Assembly (NCBI RefSeq): GCF_031010175.1
Contig: NZ_JAUAMB010000002.1
Span: 186,001-250,000 of the forward strand
Length of the DNA stretch: 64,000 bases
Direction of reading: 5' to 3'
Source of the DNA: Halomonas sp. SpR1
GTDB taxonomy: Bacteria; Pseudomonadota; Gammaproteobacteria; Pseudomonadales; Halomonadaceae
Below the pieces are notes generated by a model. The model worked only from the letters and a program-made list of their open reading frames with translations. It searched no databases and had not been told where the DNA came from. A program made the translations under genes and the position numbers. How positions within the stretch are numbered: the stretch's first letter is position 1; each line of letters starts with the position of its first letter. Of the stretch, positions 30,604 to 40,064 are shown piece by piece.

Positions 30604-31974
30604 ATGTTTAACGGCTCGGCATTTAATTCAACCGCCTATAACAGCGGTGCCACCCGCGTTCGCGTTTTAATGGCGTCGGCGATTCTTTCGGCATCGATGT
30701 CGTCGGTCGCCGAGCCGTTACATGCTCACGCTGGCGTTGCAGAAGGAAACGGTAGCTCTGCAATGGAGGTTGGTGGCCGTCTGGCGATAAGGGCGAGCGC
30801 AGATGGTGCGACAGCTTCTTTGGTTGAGGGGCTGTCGTGGGCGAAACGAGCGGCAGGGGTCGTTAGCTATCCAACTGCGTACTTGTTTGCCGATAGACCA
30901 CGAGATTTAGCCAGTGCATTCCTCAGTAGCGAGGTGCTGTTTCTGCCTGAAGAGGCGGTATCACGCTTTGGGGGTGTTGATGGCGAAGTAACTACCGCCT
31001 TTGACGTCCACGAAGTTGTGCATCGCTTCTTTTCTGATAGTTATGCCGACGCTGAGCTAACCGCCTGGGGCGTGGTGACACGCTACGGGCATTCAGCTGT
31101 GCCGGTTGATGCTGTACTGGATGCGCTGGCCACGCGTATACAGCGGGCTTCTGTAAGCGGCGCTATCCTCGCTACCGCCGACTTGGATGGCGATATTTAT
31201 GCAGGCGGCATCACTGACTTTTATGTCAGTGGTGAATTATTTGCTGAAGCACACATTAACGGCATTCAACCGGGCTACACGCTATTGAGTGTTACCGCTC
31301 ATGCTCAAAGCGATGGTGACCGACTAGCGGGTGCGTTTACTGACGCAGAAGTAGCTGCGCGACTTACGGCTGAGTCTATCCCTGGTCGTGGCGCTGAGGT
31401 AAACGATGGCATTGTATCGGCATCGCTGGAGGCTGTTTGGTGGACGTACACCCAAGAAACGGCAGATATAGCCGCCAACGCCCACATAACGGCATTGCCC
31501 ACCAGGACACACGCAGCGCAAGCCGCAATAACAGCAAACGCTGAAGGTGAGGCGATATGGACAATTATCGTTGAGCCTAGAGAGCGCATCGTTGCCAGCA
31601 CGGCACGCCTTGAGGCTACACCCTGGCGCATTCGTCGAGCGTATTCTGATGGCGGAGTTGTGGGTACCTTTGAAGAGGACGGCCGCGTCGCCCTTCGCGG
31701 TACCGCGTTACTGGATATTCAGGCCACGCTTGACGTAGGCGGCAGGCTCGCCCTGCGCGGCGATACTGATTCTAGCGTCACTGCTGATTTGTACGCCGAA
31801 CCTGTGCGGATAGTTCACTGCATCGCCGATATGAGCTCGACTGCGTCAGTGATTCGCTCACGCCTCAGCGTCAACATCACCAATCCTGCTCCTGAGTATC
31901 GACAAATGGTTGTACCTGAGGATCAACGAACGATGCGAATTCCTTACGAACATCGAACCATGGTAGTGAGCTAA
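30604..31974 (+). CDS. Ala-rich structural protein with imperfect repeats
   Basis: 456 aa, Ala/Val-rich, with imperfect recurring blocks such as GGRLAIRAS and GGRLALRGDTD. The C-terminus is VPEDQRTMRIPYEHRTMVV. The repeat-rich beta character suggests an elongated virion part. The stop overlaps the fibre-adaptor start (TAATG). No family assigned. Confidence 0.65.
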   Translation: MFNGSAFNSTAYNSGATRVRVLMASAILSASMSSVAEPLHAHAGVAEGNGSSAMEVGGRLAIRASADGATASLVEGLSWAKRAAGVVSYPTAYLFADRPRDLASAFLSSEVLFLPEEAVSRFGGVDGEVTTAFDVHEVVHRFFSDSYADAELTAWGVVTRYGHSAVPVDAVLDALATRIQRASVSGAILATADLDGDIYAGGITDFYVSGELFAEAHINGIQPGYTLLSVTAHAQSDGDRLAGAFTDAEVAARLTAESIPGRGAEVNDGIVSASLEAVWWTYTQETADIAANAHITALPTRTHAAQAAITANAEGEAIWTIIVEPRERIVASTARLEATPWRIRRAYSDGGVVGTFEEDGRVALRGTALLDIQATLDVGGRLALRGDTDSSVTADLYAEPVRIVHCIADMSSTASVIRSRLSVNITNPAPEYRQMVVPEDQRTMRIPYEHRTMVVS

Positions 31975-32270
31975 TGGCGATATTAGGCACGTTCACGATG
32001 CAGCCTGCTGACGAGTGGGATTACGACATCGACTATAGCGAGTGGCTAGCGGAAAGCGACGGCCTATCGGATACGGTGGCGCCTACCGTTGAGGTAACCC
32101 CGCCTGGGCTGGTGGTTGAGTCGATCACGCGAGACTACGACAACCGGCGCGTAAAAGTTTGGCTTTCCGGAGGGGCCGATAGCGAGCGCTACAAAGTCGA
32201 GGTGACCACGCGGACGCGCGAGGGGCGTGTTCGCCAAGATGAATTTTTTGTCATCGTGAGGAATTTCTAA
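31974..32270 (+). CDS. Phage fibre-tail adaptor protein
   Basis: 98 aa. The pattern DYDIDYSEWL, a central VESITRDYDNRRVKVWLSGG and RVRQDEFFVIV matches small fibre-tail adaptors, which anchor the fibre to the tail. Both ends overlap neighbours by one base, so it is made together with the tail fibre. Confidence 0.75.
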   Translation: MAILGTFTMQPADEWDYDIDYSEWLAESDGLSDTVAPTVEVTPPGLVVESITRDYDNRRVKVWLSGGADSERYKVEVTTRTREGRVRQDEFFVIVRNF

Positions 32271-34039
32271 TGGCTGAGATTTATGCCAATAACGTGCGCG
32301 GCAAGCTCGCCGAGCCCTTTCTTGCAGCAGACACTCGCCTCACGCTTCAACCTGGCCATAACTTTATCGATCCAGGTAACCATTGGTACCGGGCAACGCT
32401 TTTCCGCTGGGAGTATACCAGCGAGGGGATGCGTGAGTTTGATCACGAAGTGGTGAAGGTCACAGCCCTGGCGGGGGATGTGCTAACCGTTGAGCGTGCG
32501 CTTGAGGGAACAGCCTATGCCTATGATCCTGACACGCCTATCGAGCTACGCATGACTGCCGGGGCGGCTAGCGATATTGAGGCGCGGGCAGGGCAGGCAC
32601 TAATGGAGCATGAAAAAGCAGAGAACCCTCATGGCCAATACGTTCCACGTGATGGGGCCGACCTCGGCAGCAACGACCTAAAAGCGCGACTGACGCATAA
32701 CAACGGATATTTTTACATTGGTGCTTACAACAGCTCATACGGTACTGGGCAATTGCGCGTCTATTGGAATGATAAAGACAAGCAATTGAACATGGGAGGT
32801 GCTGAACTTCGCAGCGTTAAGGTGCGAAATGTTGACGTTACGGGTCGCAAACCGGTTACAAATTTGGAGTTAGTGGGCGAGACCGACATCCCTGGTACCG
32901 TATTCGCGTTACGGGAAGATGGTACAAGCCCTTCGTTCAATGCTGATGTGAATGCCCAGCGTGCAAGTGGCTTCCACTACGCCAACTCAGGTGCGACTAA
33001 TAAGCCCGAAGGTGCAAATGGACATTTAGTTTGGCTGTCACTCGGGACTGCATATAACAAGTTTTTGTTTCTTCCACAGAATAATGCAAATCGTCTTTTT
33101 ATTGGTGGAAACCATGGCAGCAATTGGTCAACACCCGCCGAGGTCTGGACTACCGAAAACTTGGATATGAAGATCACCACTGACGACATTGAGTTCAGTG
33201 ACGACTTGATGATCAAGAAGCCCAATCCCTGGCTTACATTAAACAGTAGGACTGGCGGAGCTATTGGGGTTGAACAATGTGCCGGTATCTCCCTGGGTGA
33301 AAGTGGTAAAAAGGGTAACGCTGTACTGCATTTAACCTACACCGGTAATGGCCGTGGGCACATAGGAATGGGGACGGTAGATGCAGAAACCGGGCTTCCT
33401 TCGAATGAGGCGATGGAGCTTTATTATCAAAACCGAGATGTGAAGTTTTTGGGGCGTTTAGAACTTCCCCTTGGTGTAACGTTAGATGGGGCAACAAACG
33501 GACTGAAAATTTCCAACAGTAGCAATGGTGATGTGGAAATTGGTAACCGTAATACTGGATACACTCACTACCATAGCTCAACGGGCCGTCACTATTTTTA
33601 CGGTGACATACACGCTCAAGGCCGTCATGTGGGTGACGGTAGTAGGCTGACAAACCTAGACGCAGGCAACATCAAATCAGGCACTATTAACTTCAACCGA
33701 GTGCCCTCCACCTCTAGCCGCTTCAGTACCAGCACTTCCCACGCTCTAAATGCGGCAGCTATGAACGCTCACCGCACCAGTGGGGATCACGATGACCGAT
33801 ACGCTCCAGCAAGCGGATTCGGTGCTGTAGGTAGTTATGTGCTTGCTCAGTACATGAAAAACACACAAAAACTACGGGGTGAAGCGGTTCCAGGTAGCGA
33901 TCTAAGCCCGATGTTTACGGCACAGAATAATGGCATGTTCGTGTCCTCCTCTATCCGGGTCTCTGGCACCTGGATGTGTATGGGCAGGGCGGAAGGGAGT
34001 GCGCAAGGTAACGTAACGCTTTGGCAGAGGATTTCTTAA
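32270..34039 (+). CDS. Tail fibre protein
   Basis: 589 aa. The N-terminus (about 1-110) is a conserved virion-attachment domain (MAEIYANNVRGKLAEPF), then a beta-rich, glycine-containing shaft and a receptor-binding C-terminus with HRTSGDHDDRYAP. The central 32700-33650 stretch is more AT-rich than the ends, consistent with receptor-module exchange. Followed by its probable chaperone. Confidence 0.85.
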   Translation: MAEIYANNVRGKLAEPFLAADTRLTLQPGHNFIDPGNHWYRATLFRWEYTSEGMREFDHEVVKVTALAGDVLTVERALEGTAYAYDPDTPIELRMTAGAASDIEARAGQALMEHEKAENPHGQYVPRDGADLGSNDLKARLTHNNGYFYIGAYNSSYGTGQLRVYWNDKDKQLNMGGAELRSVKVRNVDVTGRKPVTNLELVGETDIPGTVFALREDGTSPSFNADVNAQRASGFHYANSGATNKPEGANGHLVWLSLGTAYNKFLFLPQNNANRLFIGGNHGSNWSTPAEVWTTENLDMKITTDDIEFSDDLMIKKPNPWLTLNSRTGGAIGVEQCAGISLGESGKKGNAVLHLTYTGNGRGHIGMGTVDAETGLPSNEAMELYYQNRDVKFLGRLELPLGVTLDGATNGLKISNSSNGDVEIGNRNTGYTHYHSSTGRHYFYGDIHAQGRHVGDGSRLTNLDAGNIKSGTINFNRVPSTSSRFSTSTSHALNAAAMNAHRTSGDHDDRYAPASGFGAVGSYVLAQYMKNTQKLRGEAVPGSDLSPMFTAQNNGMFVSSSIRVSGTWMCMGRAEGSAQGNVTLWQRIS

Positions 34040-34503
34040 TGAACTACAGAAACCCTACCTATACCCGCAATGAAGGTGAAATTAATTGTGAGGTCAAACA
34101 TGAAAAATTTGGCTGGATTCCGTTCACTGCTAGGTTTGATGACTCAGAAGAAGTTGGAAGAGCACTTTATAACCGCATTCTGCAGGACAAGAATGCAAGA
34201 AAAATTGAAGTAGCTCCTTATGTAGGATTGTCCAACGAAGAGTTTGAGCTGCGGCATTTTCGCGAGACAGCAACGGTATCCGAGTTTCAAGCTAAGCAAG
34301 CACTTGACGATTTTGGTTACTTAGACCGAGTAGAAGCCTTAATGGCAGACCCGGAAACGCCTAAAAGAACTCGTCGAGCCTGGCAGCTGGCTAGGGAATA
34401 CAGACGCTTAAGCCCTACGGTGCTAGAAATAACGCAGCTTTTAGAGCTAGCTGATGAGGACGTTGACGAGCTGTTCCGTCATGCTTTAAACATCGAAGCA
34501 TAA
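34039..34503 (+). CDS. Probable tail fibre assembly protein
   Basis: 154 aa from ATG 34039, which overlaps the fibre stop (TAATG). The C-terminal half (SEFQAKQALDDFGYLDRVEALM) resembles the XkdW/tail-fibre-assembly helical domain. The N-terminal half reads like the short chaperone domain that binds fibre tips. A terminator follows. Confidence 0.7.
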   Translation: MNYRNPTYTRNEGEINCEVKHEKFGWIPFTARFDDSEEVGRALYNRILQDKNARKIEVAPYVGLSNEEFELRHFRETATVSEFQAKQALDDFGYLDRVEALMADPETPKRTRRAWQLAREYRRLSPTVLEITQLLELADEDVDELFRHALNIEA

Positions 34504-34524
34504 TCCATTCCTTGTGCTATTCCG

Positions 34525-34546
34525 TCGCCTACTGGCGGTTTTTTTT
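34525..34546 (+). terminator. Terminator after the tail fibre assembly gene
   Basis: TCGCC and GGCGG pair around TACT, followed by eight T residues. Confidence 0.75.
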
Positions 34547-34773
34547 GTGACTTTAATAAAGCAGCAGACCCACGCTACCGCTCTTTAAACTCTTTCGCTG
34601 GCCGGGCCTTCTCAGTCACGTCCTTATACCGGTCGATTAGATGCCTAACGAGCCAGACTCACAAAAACCAACAACGTGTTGATGGTCTATTTGATCATAG
34701 CTTCCGATCTAGCGTTGCTATGCTTAATTGGAAAGCTGGTGACTGCCATTTCGATTGTAAGTGAGGACATGCA
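34547..34773. other. Gap before the secreted cargo gene
   Basis: 227 bp without a gene. No clear promoter matches, though an AT-rich stretch at 34680-34740 could hold one for the cargo gene. GAGGA at 34762-34766 is its ribosome site. Confidence 0.4.
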
Positions 34774-35541
34774 ATGAATAACAAAAACGGTTTTGTCGTT
34801 TTACTGGCACTTATAGTGATCTCATCGCATGCTCACGCTCAACCGGCTTTGGAGAGCGGCCTGCCTGAGCAATGCTTAGAACTAGGAGTCGAAGATCACA
34901 CGATGGTCATTGAATCAGTGCTAGACAATGCAGATACGCTTTATATGTATGCTGATGATTTAGACCTTGATACCGAAGATCGAAGTTTCGAGAACATGAG
35001 CTATACGCTCTATACACTTCTGGAAGTTGCTGACTTTGCTGAAGAACCCTCATATGCAATGGAAACAGCCGCACATTGTCTCGAAGTTCTTGGCGCTTCA
35101 GATGTCAATGAGGAAACGTATCAAAAATTTTTAAATGTGTCCGGTGATATAAGTGAGGCGCGGGAGTTCCAAGAGATTTTCACCATACTAGAAGACTTCC
35201 AAGAGTCGAACATGGGCCATGGCGTTGAGGAGGATGGGCTGGCGGATGCGGTAACTGTTGCGCAGCGCATTCTCGATGATGGTCAAGCGACAATCTATAA
35301 CGCTGACCTGGAGGTGTATTCGACCGTGGCTATGTCTACGGAGAGTGATCCTGATTCTACTGAAGAGGATAGCAACCCTGCGCTCGGTATGGCGAAAGCA
35401 GATACGAAAGGGGCTATCGTGGGTGGTATTTCGGGGTGTGCGGTGGCTGGCCCTGGATGTCTAGCCGCAGTGCTACCTAGCGCAGCTGCAGGAGCCATTG
35501 GTGGCTCAGTTCTCGAACTTCTGAATAAACTGTGGGATTGA
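34774..35541 (+). CDS. Secreted acidic cargo protein
   Basis: 255 aa. Signal peptide ending HAHA before QPALE, then a strongly acidic region (about 25-205) with DDLDLDTEDRSFE. The C-terminal stretch rich in Gly/Ala and hydrophobic residues (GAIVGGISGCAVAGPGC, AAAGAIGGSVLELL) resembles membrane-active bacteriocin tails. It sits between two terminators in the tail region, unlike any virion gene, so it is probably a moron expressed by the lysogen. No family recognised. Confidence 0.7.
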   Translation: MNNKNGFVVLLALIVISSHAHAQPALESGLPEQCLELGVEDHTMVIESVLDNADTLYMYADDLDLDTEDRSFENMSYTLYTLLEVADFAEEPSYAMETAAHCLEVLGASDVNEETYQKFLNVSGDISEAREFQEIFTILEDFQESNMGHGVEEDGLADAVTVAQRILDDGQATIYNADLEVYSTVAMSTESDPDSTEEDSNPALGMAKADTKGAIVGGISGCAVAGPGCLAAVLPSAAAGAIGGSVLELLNKLWD

Positions 35542-35604
35542 GGACAGGGTTTCTTTATTGAATAGCCTCAGATAAGTCGGCCGTTGATCATTTTTTTGTA
35601 CCTG

Positions 35605-35645
35605 TTGTAAGAGATCTCTTACAAAAAAGTCAGCGATCTCTTACA
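35605..35645. promoter_or_regulatory. 20-bp palindrome with a repeated half-site
   Basis: TTGTAAGAGATCTCTTACAA (35605-35624) is a perfect palindrome. Its half GATCTCTTACA recurs at 35635-35645, spaced 22 bp, i.e. two helical turns. It looks like a dimer operator with an extra half-site. The 280-bp gap around it holds no gene. Confidence 0.5.
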
Positions 35646-35821
35646 TAGGAAATGCGAATACGCTGCTACTGTAAAGATGTGACGCCAGGGACGCCGCTTC
35701 TAGCAAGACGAACGCGTCACACCATGGAAGGTTAAGGGTAAGCAAGGACTTAGAATGGCCAGGGACGGCACTCTTTAATCTCATACATTTTCCAGCGGGT
35801 TTGCCTGCTGCGTATTTAATC

Positions 35822-35848
35822 AACCGCCGACTTGGCGGTTTTTTTTTG
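35822..35848 (+). terminator. Strong terminator before the tail gene at 35864
   Basis: AACCGCC and GGCGGTT form a perfect 7-bp stem around GACTT, with a run of T residues after it. Confidence 0.8.
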
Positions 35849-35863
35849 CCTAAAAGGTGAATA

Positions 35864-37531
35864 GTGAAAATCCAGCACAGTGCCTTTCGGGGCGAGCTCC
35901 CCATTCTTGACGCTCGGTTGCTGCCCGAGAATAACGCCCAGGTGGCGCGAAATCTTTACCTTAAGCGCGGCACGTTAAAGCCGGAAAAAGCACCGCTGGC
36001 GGTGGCATCACTGCCGGGCGTCTCCAATCCCGCTAACCTTTATCACTACGATGCCGGTAATGACGGCAACGGGTTCTGGTTTTCGTGGAGCTCTTTCTAC
36101 GATGTTGACGTTGTTCGCTCGCCAATAGCCGCCGATAACTACGCGCGGGTGTATTGGACGGGGCAGGGAGCGCCTAAAATGAGCTCACTCAGCATGGCAA
36201 CGAGTGGTGGCGGGCCATATCCCTCAGCGTGGTATCAGTTAGGTGTGCCTGCACCGGCGAGCGCACCGCAAGCAGCAGAGCCAAGTAATCGAAGACCACC
36301 GCCACCGGTCACCAATGAGAACGGCGATGTGATTGAAGAGATTACTTACCCGCCGCGCACGGCGCTTGAGACCGTGTATGTCGTGACCTGTATTACCAGC
36401 TTTGGCGAGGAGAGCGCGCCCAGCGATCCCTCCAACTTTATTACCCGCTGGGATGAGGGCGAAGGTATCCCGGCAGGGGGTAACGTCAACCTGACACTGC
36501 CAGGCATTCCCAGCGGAAGCTCTGACATTATCGCCAAGCGGATCTACCGCGCCGAGAGCGGCGGCAATTATCAATTTGTGGCTGAGGTGCCCGCCGCTAG
36601 GGCGAGCTATGTCGATAAGGTCAATTCCGCGGCGTTGGGCAGTACTCTGCCGAGTGTTGAGTGGGATATGCCCCCACCAAACCTAAAGGGCCTAACCCAG
36701 TTGCCCAACGGTATTCTTGCAGGCTTCTTTGGTAGCACCGTCGCCTTTTGTGAAGCGTATCGACCGCATGCTTGGCCTGTGGGCTATCAACTGGCCTTTG
36801 ATGATCCGGTGGTGGGTATTTCAGCTATCAGCGGTGGGCTAGTGGTATTGACCACTGGCCAGCCCTGGTTGGTCACGGGCTCCAGCCCTGCCGCCATGGC
36901 GCAGATGAAGCTCAACGTTAACCAGCCGTGCTCCTCAAAACGCTCGATAGTGGATATGGGGGGCTACGCAATGTATGCCTCGCCTGACGGCTTGGTGGCG
37001 GCTGGTGGTGAGGGCGCCAAAGTAGTGACCCGAGAGGTGATATCCCGCGAACAGTGGCAGGCGCTTAACCCAGACAGCATCCACGCCTATCGGTATGACG
37101 GGCAGTACCTGGCTTTCTATAACGGCGGCTGCTTTGCTTTCACCCCTGGCGAGGGCGTTGAGTTTTATGACGTGAACGCCAGCGGCGGTTACTACGACAT
37201 TACCCGCGACACGCTGTACGTGATTCAGGGCAATAGCGTTCGTGCCTGGGGCCGCGGTCAGCCTATGACCTATCAATGGTGTTCTCGGTTGCATGAGATC
37301 CCCCCCGGCGGCGCAGGCTTTACGTGCGGTAAGGTGATTGCCCGAGACTACCCAGTGACCTTAAAGATAATTGCCGATGGGCACACAGTGATTAACCAGC
37401 ATATTACCAGCTCTGGAATGTTCCGCTTGCCAGCGGGCTACACGCTAATGCGTGACTGGGAAATTGAGCTGACAGGCATCCATGAAGTGCATTCCGTGCA
37501 AGTGGCCACTTCTCCCGGTGAATTGATTTAA
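35864..37531 (+). CDS. Tail structural protein (nozzle-like candidate)
   Basis: 555 aa starting at GTG 35864 behind AAGGTG. Beta-rich throughout, opening with QHSAFRGELPILDARLLPENN and AQVARNLYLKRGTLKPEK, the typical start of large podovirus tail tube/nozzle-like proteins. It has a fibronectin-like block (about 160-250). Specific assignment is inferred. Confidence 0.65.
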   Translation: MKIQHSAFRGELPILDARLLPENNAQVARNLYLKRGTLKPEKAPLAVASLPGVSNPANLYHYDAGNDGNGFWFSWSSFYDVDVVRSPIAADNYARVYWTGQGAPKMSSLSMATSGGGPYPSAWYQLGVPAPASAPQAAEPSNRRPPPPVTNENGDVIEEITYPPRTALETVYVVTCITSFGEESAPSDPSNFITRWDEGEGIPAGGNVNLTLPGIPSGSSDIIAKRIYRAESGGNYQFVAEVPAARASYVDKVNSAALGSTLPSVEWDMPPPNLKGLTQLPNGILAGFFGSTVAFCEAYRPHAWPVGYQLAFDDPVVGISAISGGLVVLTTGQPWLVTGSSPAAMAQMKLNVNQPCSSKRSIVDMGGYAMYASPDGLVAAGGEGAKVVTREVISREQWQALNPDSIHAYRYDGQYLAFYNGGCFAFTPGEGVEFYDVNASGGYYDITRDTLYVIQGNSVRAWGRGQPMTYQWCSRLHEIPPGGAGFTCGKVIARDYPVTLKIIADGHTVINQHITSSGMFRLPAGYTLMRDWEIELTGIHEVHSVQVATSPGELI

Positions 37532-37544
37532 CCTCCTGTTGCCA

Positions 37545-37556
37545 AGCCGTGAGGCT
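37545..37556 (+). promoter_or_regulatory. GTGA-capped hairpin carrying the ribosome site
   Basis: AGCC-GTGA-GGCT ends 3 nt before the ATG at 37560; its GAGG is the only Shine-Dalgarno-like sequence nearby. Confidence 0.65.
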
Positions 37557-37559
37557 CGC

Positions 37560-39314
37560 ATGAATACGAAAAGACGCAGATCACTACCACCGATAGACCC
37601 GTCTATTGATCATAAAATGCGGCCGCTGCTGGAGGCCGTTAAGGAGATTCTTGAAACCGGTGATGGGGTTCGAGGCGATCCGTTAGACCGAAAGCTAACC
37701 ATCCGCGATTTAGTGGATTCCGGCCTTGCCGCATTTCGCCCAGGTAGCCAGATAGAGCTAGGCCCGGTCGATGATGGCGAGCTTGATGTTGATCCCCCTG
37801 GGAATACCTTAATCCCGCCGCGGCCTACGGGTTTCAATGCCATCGGTAGCTTTGGCTATATTGTGCTGTCGTGGGATATTCCAGGCGAGCTTTATGGCAA
37901 TCATGCCTATACCAACATCTATCGCAGTGAAACCGACAACTTTGCTAATGCTGAGTTGATTGGCCGCGACGCGGGCATGGTCTACACCGATCATGTCCGT
38001 GAGATAGATGAGCATGGCGTAGGCTTCTACTACTGGATTACCTTTACCAGCATTGAGAATGTCGAAGGCCCCACAAACAGCACAAGCGGCACTTACGCGG
38101 AAGTCATCCCTGACTTAGGCTTTTTACTGGATCGGCTGTCAGGCGAGATTGACGAAAGCGTATTGGCCAAGTCCTTTCAAGACCGGCTCCAGGGCTTTCA
38201 GGAAACGATCAGCGAGCAGGGTGATTTATACACCCTCACCCTCAATCAAAACGGTTACATCTCCGGCTTCGGCGCCTATAACGATGGTTCTACCAGCGAT
38301 TTCGCTGTGGTGGCTGATCGTTTCTGGATAGCCCCGCCCAACAGCAGGGGCCGTCGCAAGCCCTTCATTATTCAAAACGGTAACGTGTATATCGATACCG
38401 CTTTCATTCGAGAAGGGTCTATTCAGGAGGGCCAGATTGGCGCCATTGGTTTTGGCAAAATCACCGATCCGAATGGCAACCCTGTCACTACCGTAGCGGG
38501 CAAGCTAAAAGGCGAACTGATCGAGGCTGAAAACCTCCGTGTGGCTGAGTCAGCCCGCTTTTATGGCGATGTGTTCTCAAACAACTATCTGCCAGGTGTG
38601 CGTGGCTGGGCTATACGCCAAAGCGGCAACGTTGAGTTTAACCAGGGACAGTTTAACGGCGTGGTAAACGTCGGCAATGTATCGGGAATAGGTGGGTTAG
38701 CGAAGAAAGATGCTATCGCTTATGAAGACCTTGCTGGGTCGACGGCACCTCTAGTACTCCAGCGTGCCAACGCAGCTAACACGCGGGTAAATGACTGGGT
38801 ACGCCCAAGCTCGACCCGCATTGACGGTAATAAGATTTTTACCGGTGACGCCTACGTCGATACCCTCCAAATTAAAGGCCAAGCCATAACCATTCCTTCT
38901 GCTGCTTTTAGTGGCGGGAGCGTTACGCTTGGCGCTGCCAATGGGTCGCCCACGGTACCTAACTGGAGCACTTGGAAGGACGTACAGACACTTTACATAA
39001 GTGAATCACCAGGGCCAGTCCAACTGATGTTCTCGGCCAGGGTGCTGGTGAATGTGGATCTCTCTGGATCCATGCCTATTTATCTGCGGCTCGTTGATAA
39101 TGGCGGTGTGATTTGGTCAAGCGAGGTTCATCGAGTCTATGTCTCTGGGGATACCCGGTTTGAATATCAGCGCTTTGTAGTCACTGTCGCCCGCTTACTA
39201 AGTGCTGGAGGAGCAAGAACCTTTACCGCACAAATGCGGGCAGATGTAAGTACCACAGGCCTTCAGTTCCAGGTGTCAGCCCGATTACTCTCATCATTGG
39301 TGACCAAACGATGA
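37560..39314 (+). CDS. Tail tip/central fibre protein with DUF1983 region
   Basis: 584 aa. A fibronectin III-like block (about 85-185) is followed by a segment YTLTLNQNGYISGFG and KPFIIQNGNVYIDTAFI, characteristic of the DUF1983 C-terminal region of GpJ-type host-specificity proteins, and a beta-rich end. Likely binds the host surface or forms the tail tip. ATGA overlap with the next gene. Confidence 0.78.
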   Translation: MNTKRRRSLPPIDPSIDHKMRPLLEAVKEILETGDGVRGDPLDRKLTIRDLVDSGLAAFRPGSQIELGPVDDGELDVDPPGNTLIPPRPTGFNAIGSFGYIVLSWDIPGELYGNHAYTNIYRSETDNFANAELIGRDAGMVYTDHVREIDEHGVGFYYWITFTSIENVEGPTNSTSGTYAEVIPDLGFLLDRLSGEIDESVLAKSFQDRLQGFQETISEQGDLYTLTLNQNGYISGFGAYNDGSTSDFAVVADRFWIAPPNSRGRRKPFIIQNGNVYIDTAFIREGSIQEGQIGAIGFGKITDPNGNPVTTVAGKLKGELIEAENLRVAESARFYGDVFSNNYLPGVRGWAIRQSGNVEFNQGQFNGVVNVGNVSGIGGLAKKDAIAYEDLAGSTAPLVLQRANAANTRVNDWVRPSSTRIDGNKIFTGDAYVDTLQIKGQAITIPSAAFSGGSVTLGAANGSPTVPNWSTWKDVQTLYISESPGPVQLMFSARVLVNVDLSGSMPIYLRLVDNGGVIWSSEVHRVYVSGDTRFEYQRFVVTVARLLSAGGARTFTAQMRADVSTTGLQFQVSARLLSSLVTKR

Positions 39315-39664
39315 ATATATACGCAGTCTATCGTCCAGACGGATCCATAAAGCAAATGCTTACCACGGTGGATGATTTTGCAAAAGTGGATGGCTCAGTC
39401 TCAGATACAACGCATTACATAGATACTGATAGCGGCCAACCAAAGCCCAAGAAAAAATATGAATATCAACTAGATAATGATGGATTGGTGCTAACGATTA
39501 CCGGCTTGCCCGCTGGCGTCAATGTGAACGTGGGCTTTATTGAAACGGTGACGGACTCCGAGCCCACCGTCATTGAGTTTGAGTTGCCAGGCCATTATCA
39601 AGTGGCGCTCGCCGGACATCACCACTATATCGATGAAGACATTGAGGTATCGGTAGATGGCTAA
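39311..39664 (+). CDS. Small tail-region protein
   Basis: 117 aa, beta-rich, beginning MNIYAVYRPDGSIKQML. Overlaps both neighbours by 4-8 bp. Probably a tip-associated structural or assembly factor; family unknown. Confidence 0.65.
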   Translation: MNIYAVYRPDGSIKQMLTTVDDFAKVDGSVSDTTHYIDTDSGQPKPKKKYEYQLDNDGLVLTITGLPAGVNVNVGFIETVTDSEPTVIEFELPGHYQVALAGHHHYIDEDIEVSVDG

Positions 39665-40028
39665 GTTATCGGTGAGAACATTCAAAGATAACGAGCACGC
39701 GCTGCGACACTACTTGCAGCAAGTGGATGATTTCGCAGAGAAAGCCCGCTATATCTCACCAGCGCAAGAAGCCGTTTATCAGCAGAAACTGACCGAAGCG
39801 ATGCAAGGATATGGTTCGCTGATCGAGTCTGAAGCAATAGCCACTGGCACCGACGTGAGCGCAGTTGCAGCCGCGGTTATTAGCCAACGCAAGGCGTGGG
39901 AGGTGAGAGCGCACAAGATAGAGGTACAGCGTATAAAAGCCAAATCAGCCGTGCGAAAAGCGGCCACGACAGTTGCCAAACAAGCGGCTGTTGACGCCTT
40001 TAAGCAGCAACTAACCCTGCTACAATAA
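39657..40028 (+). CDS. Small helical tail-region protein
   Basis: 123 aa, almost all helical, with Ala/Lys-rich coiled coil in the second half (QRIKAKSAVRKAATTVAKQA). Sits after the tip genes, where many phages carry a small assembly chaperone. Function unknown. Confidence 0.65.
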   Translation: MAKLSVRTFKDNEHALRHYLQQVDDFAEKARYISPAQEAVYQQKLTEAMQGYGSLIESEAIATGTDVSAVAAAVISQRKAWEVRAHKIEVQRIKAKSAVRKAATTVAKQAAVDAFKQQLTLLQ

Positions 40029-40048
40029 GCCTTTACATTAAATTGCCC

Positions 40049-40060
40049 CACCGTGAGGTG
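40049..40060 (+). promoter_or_regulatory. GTGA-capped hairpin carrying the ribosome site
   Basis: CACC-GTGA-GGTG; the GAGG lies 6 nt before the ATG at 40065. Confidence 0.65.
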
Positions 40061-40064
40061 CTGC

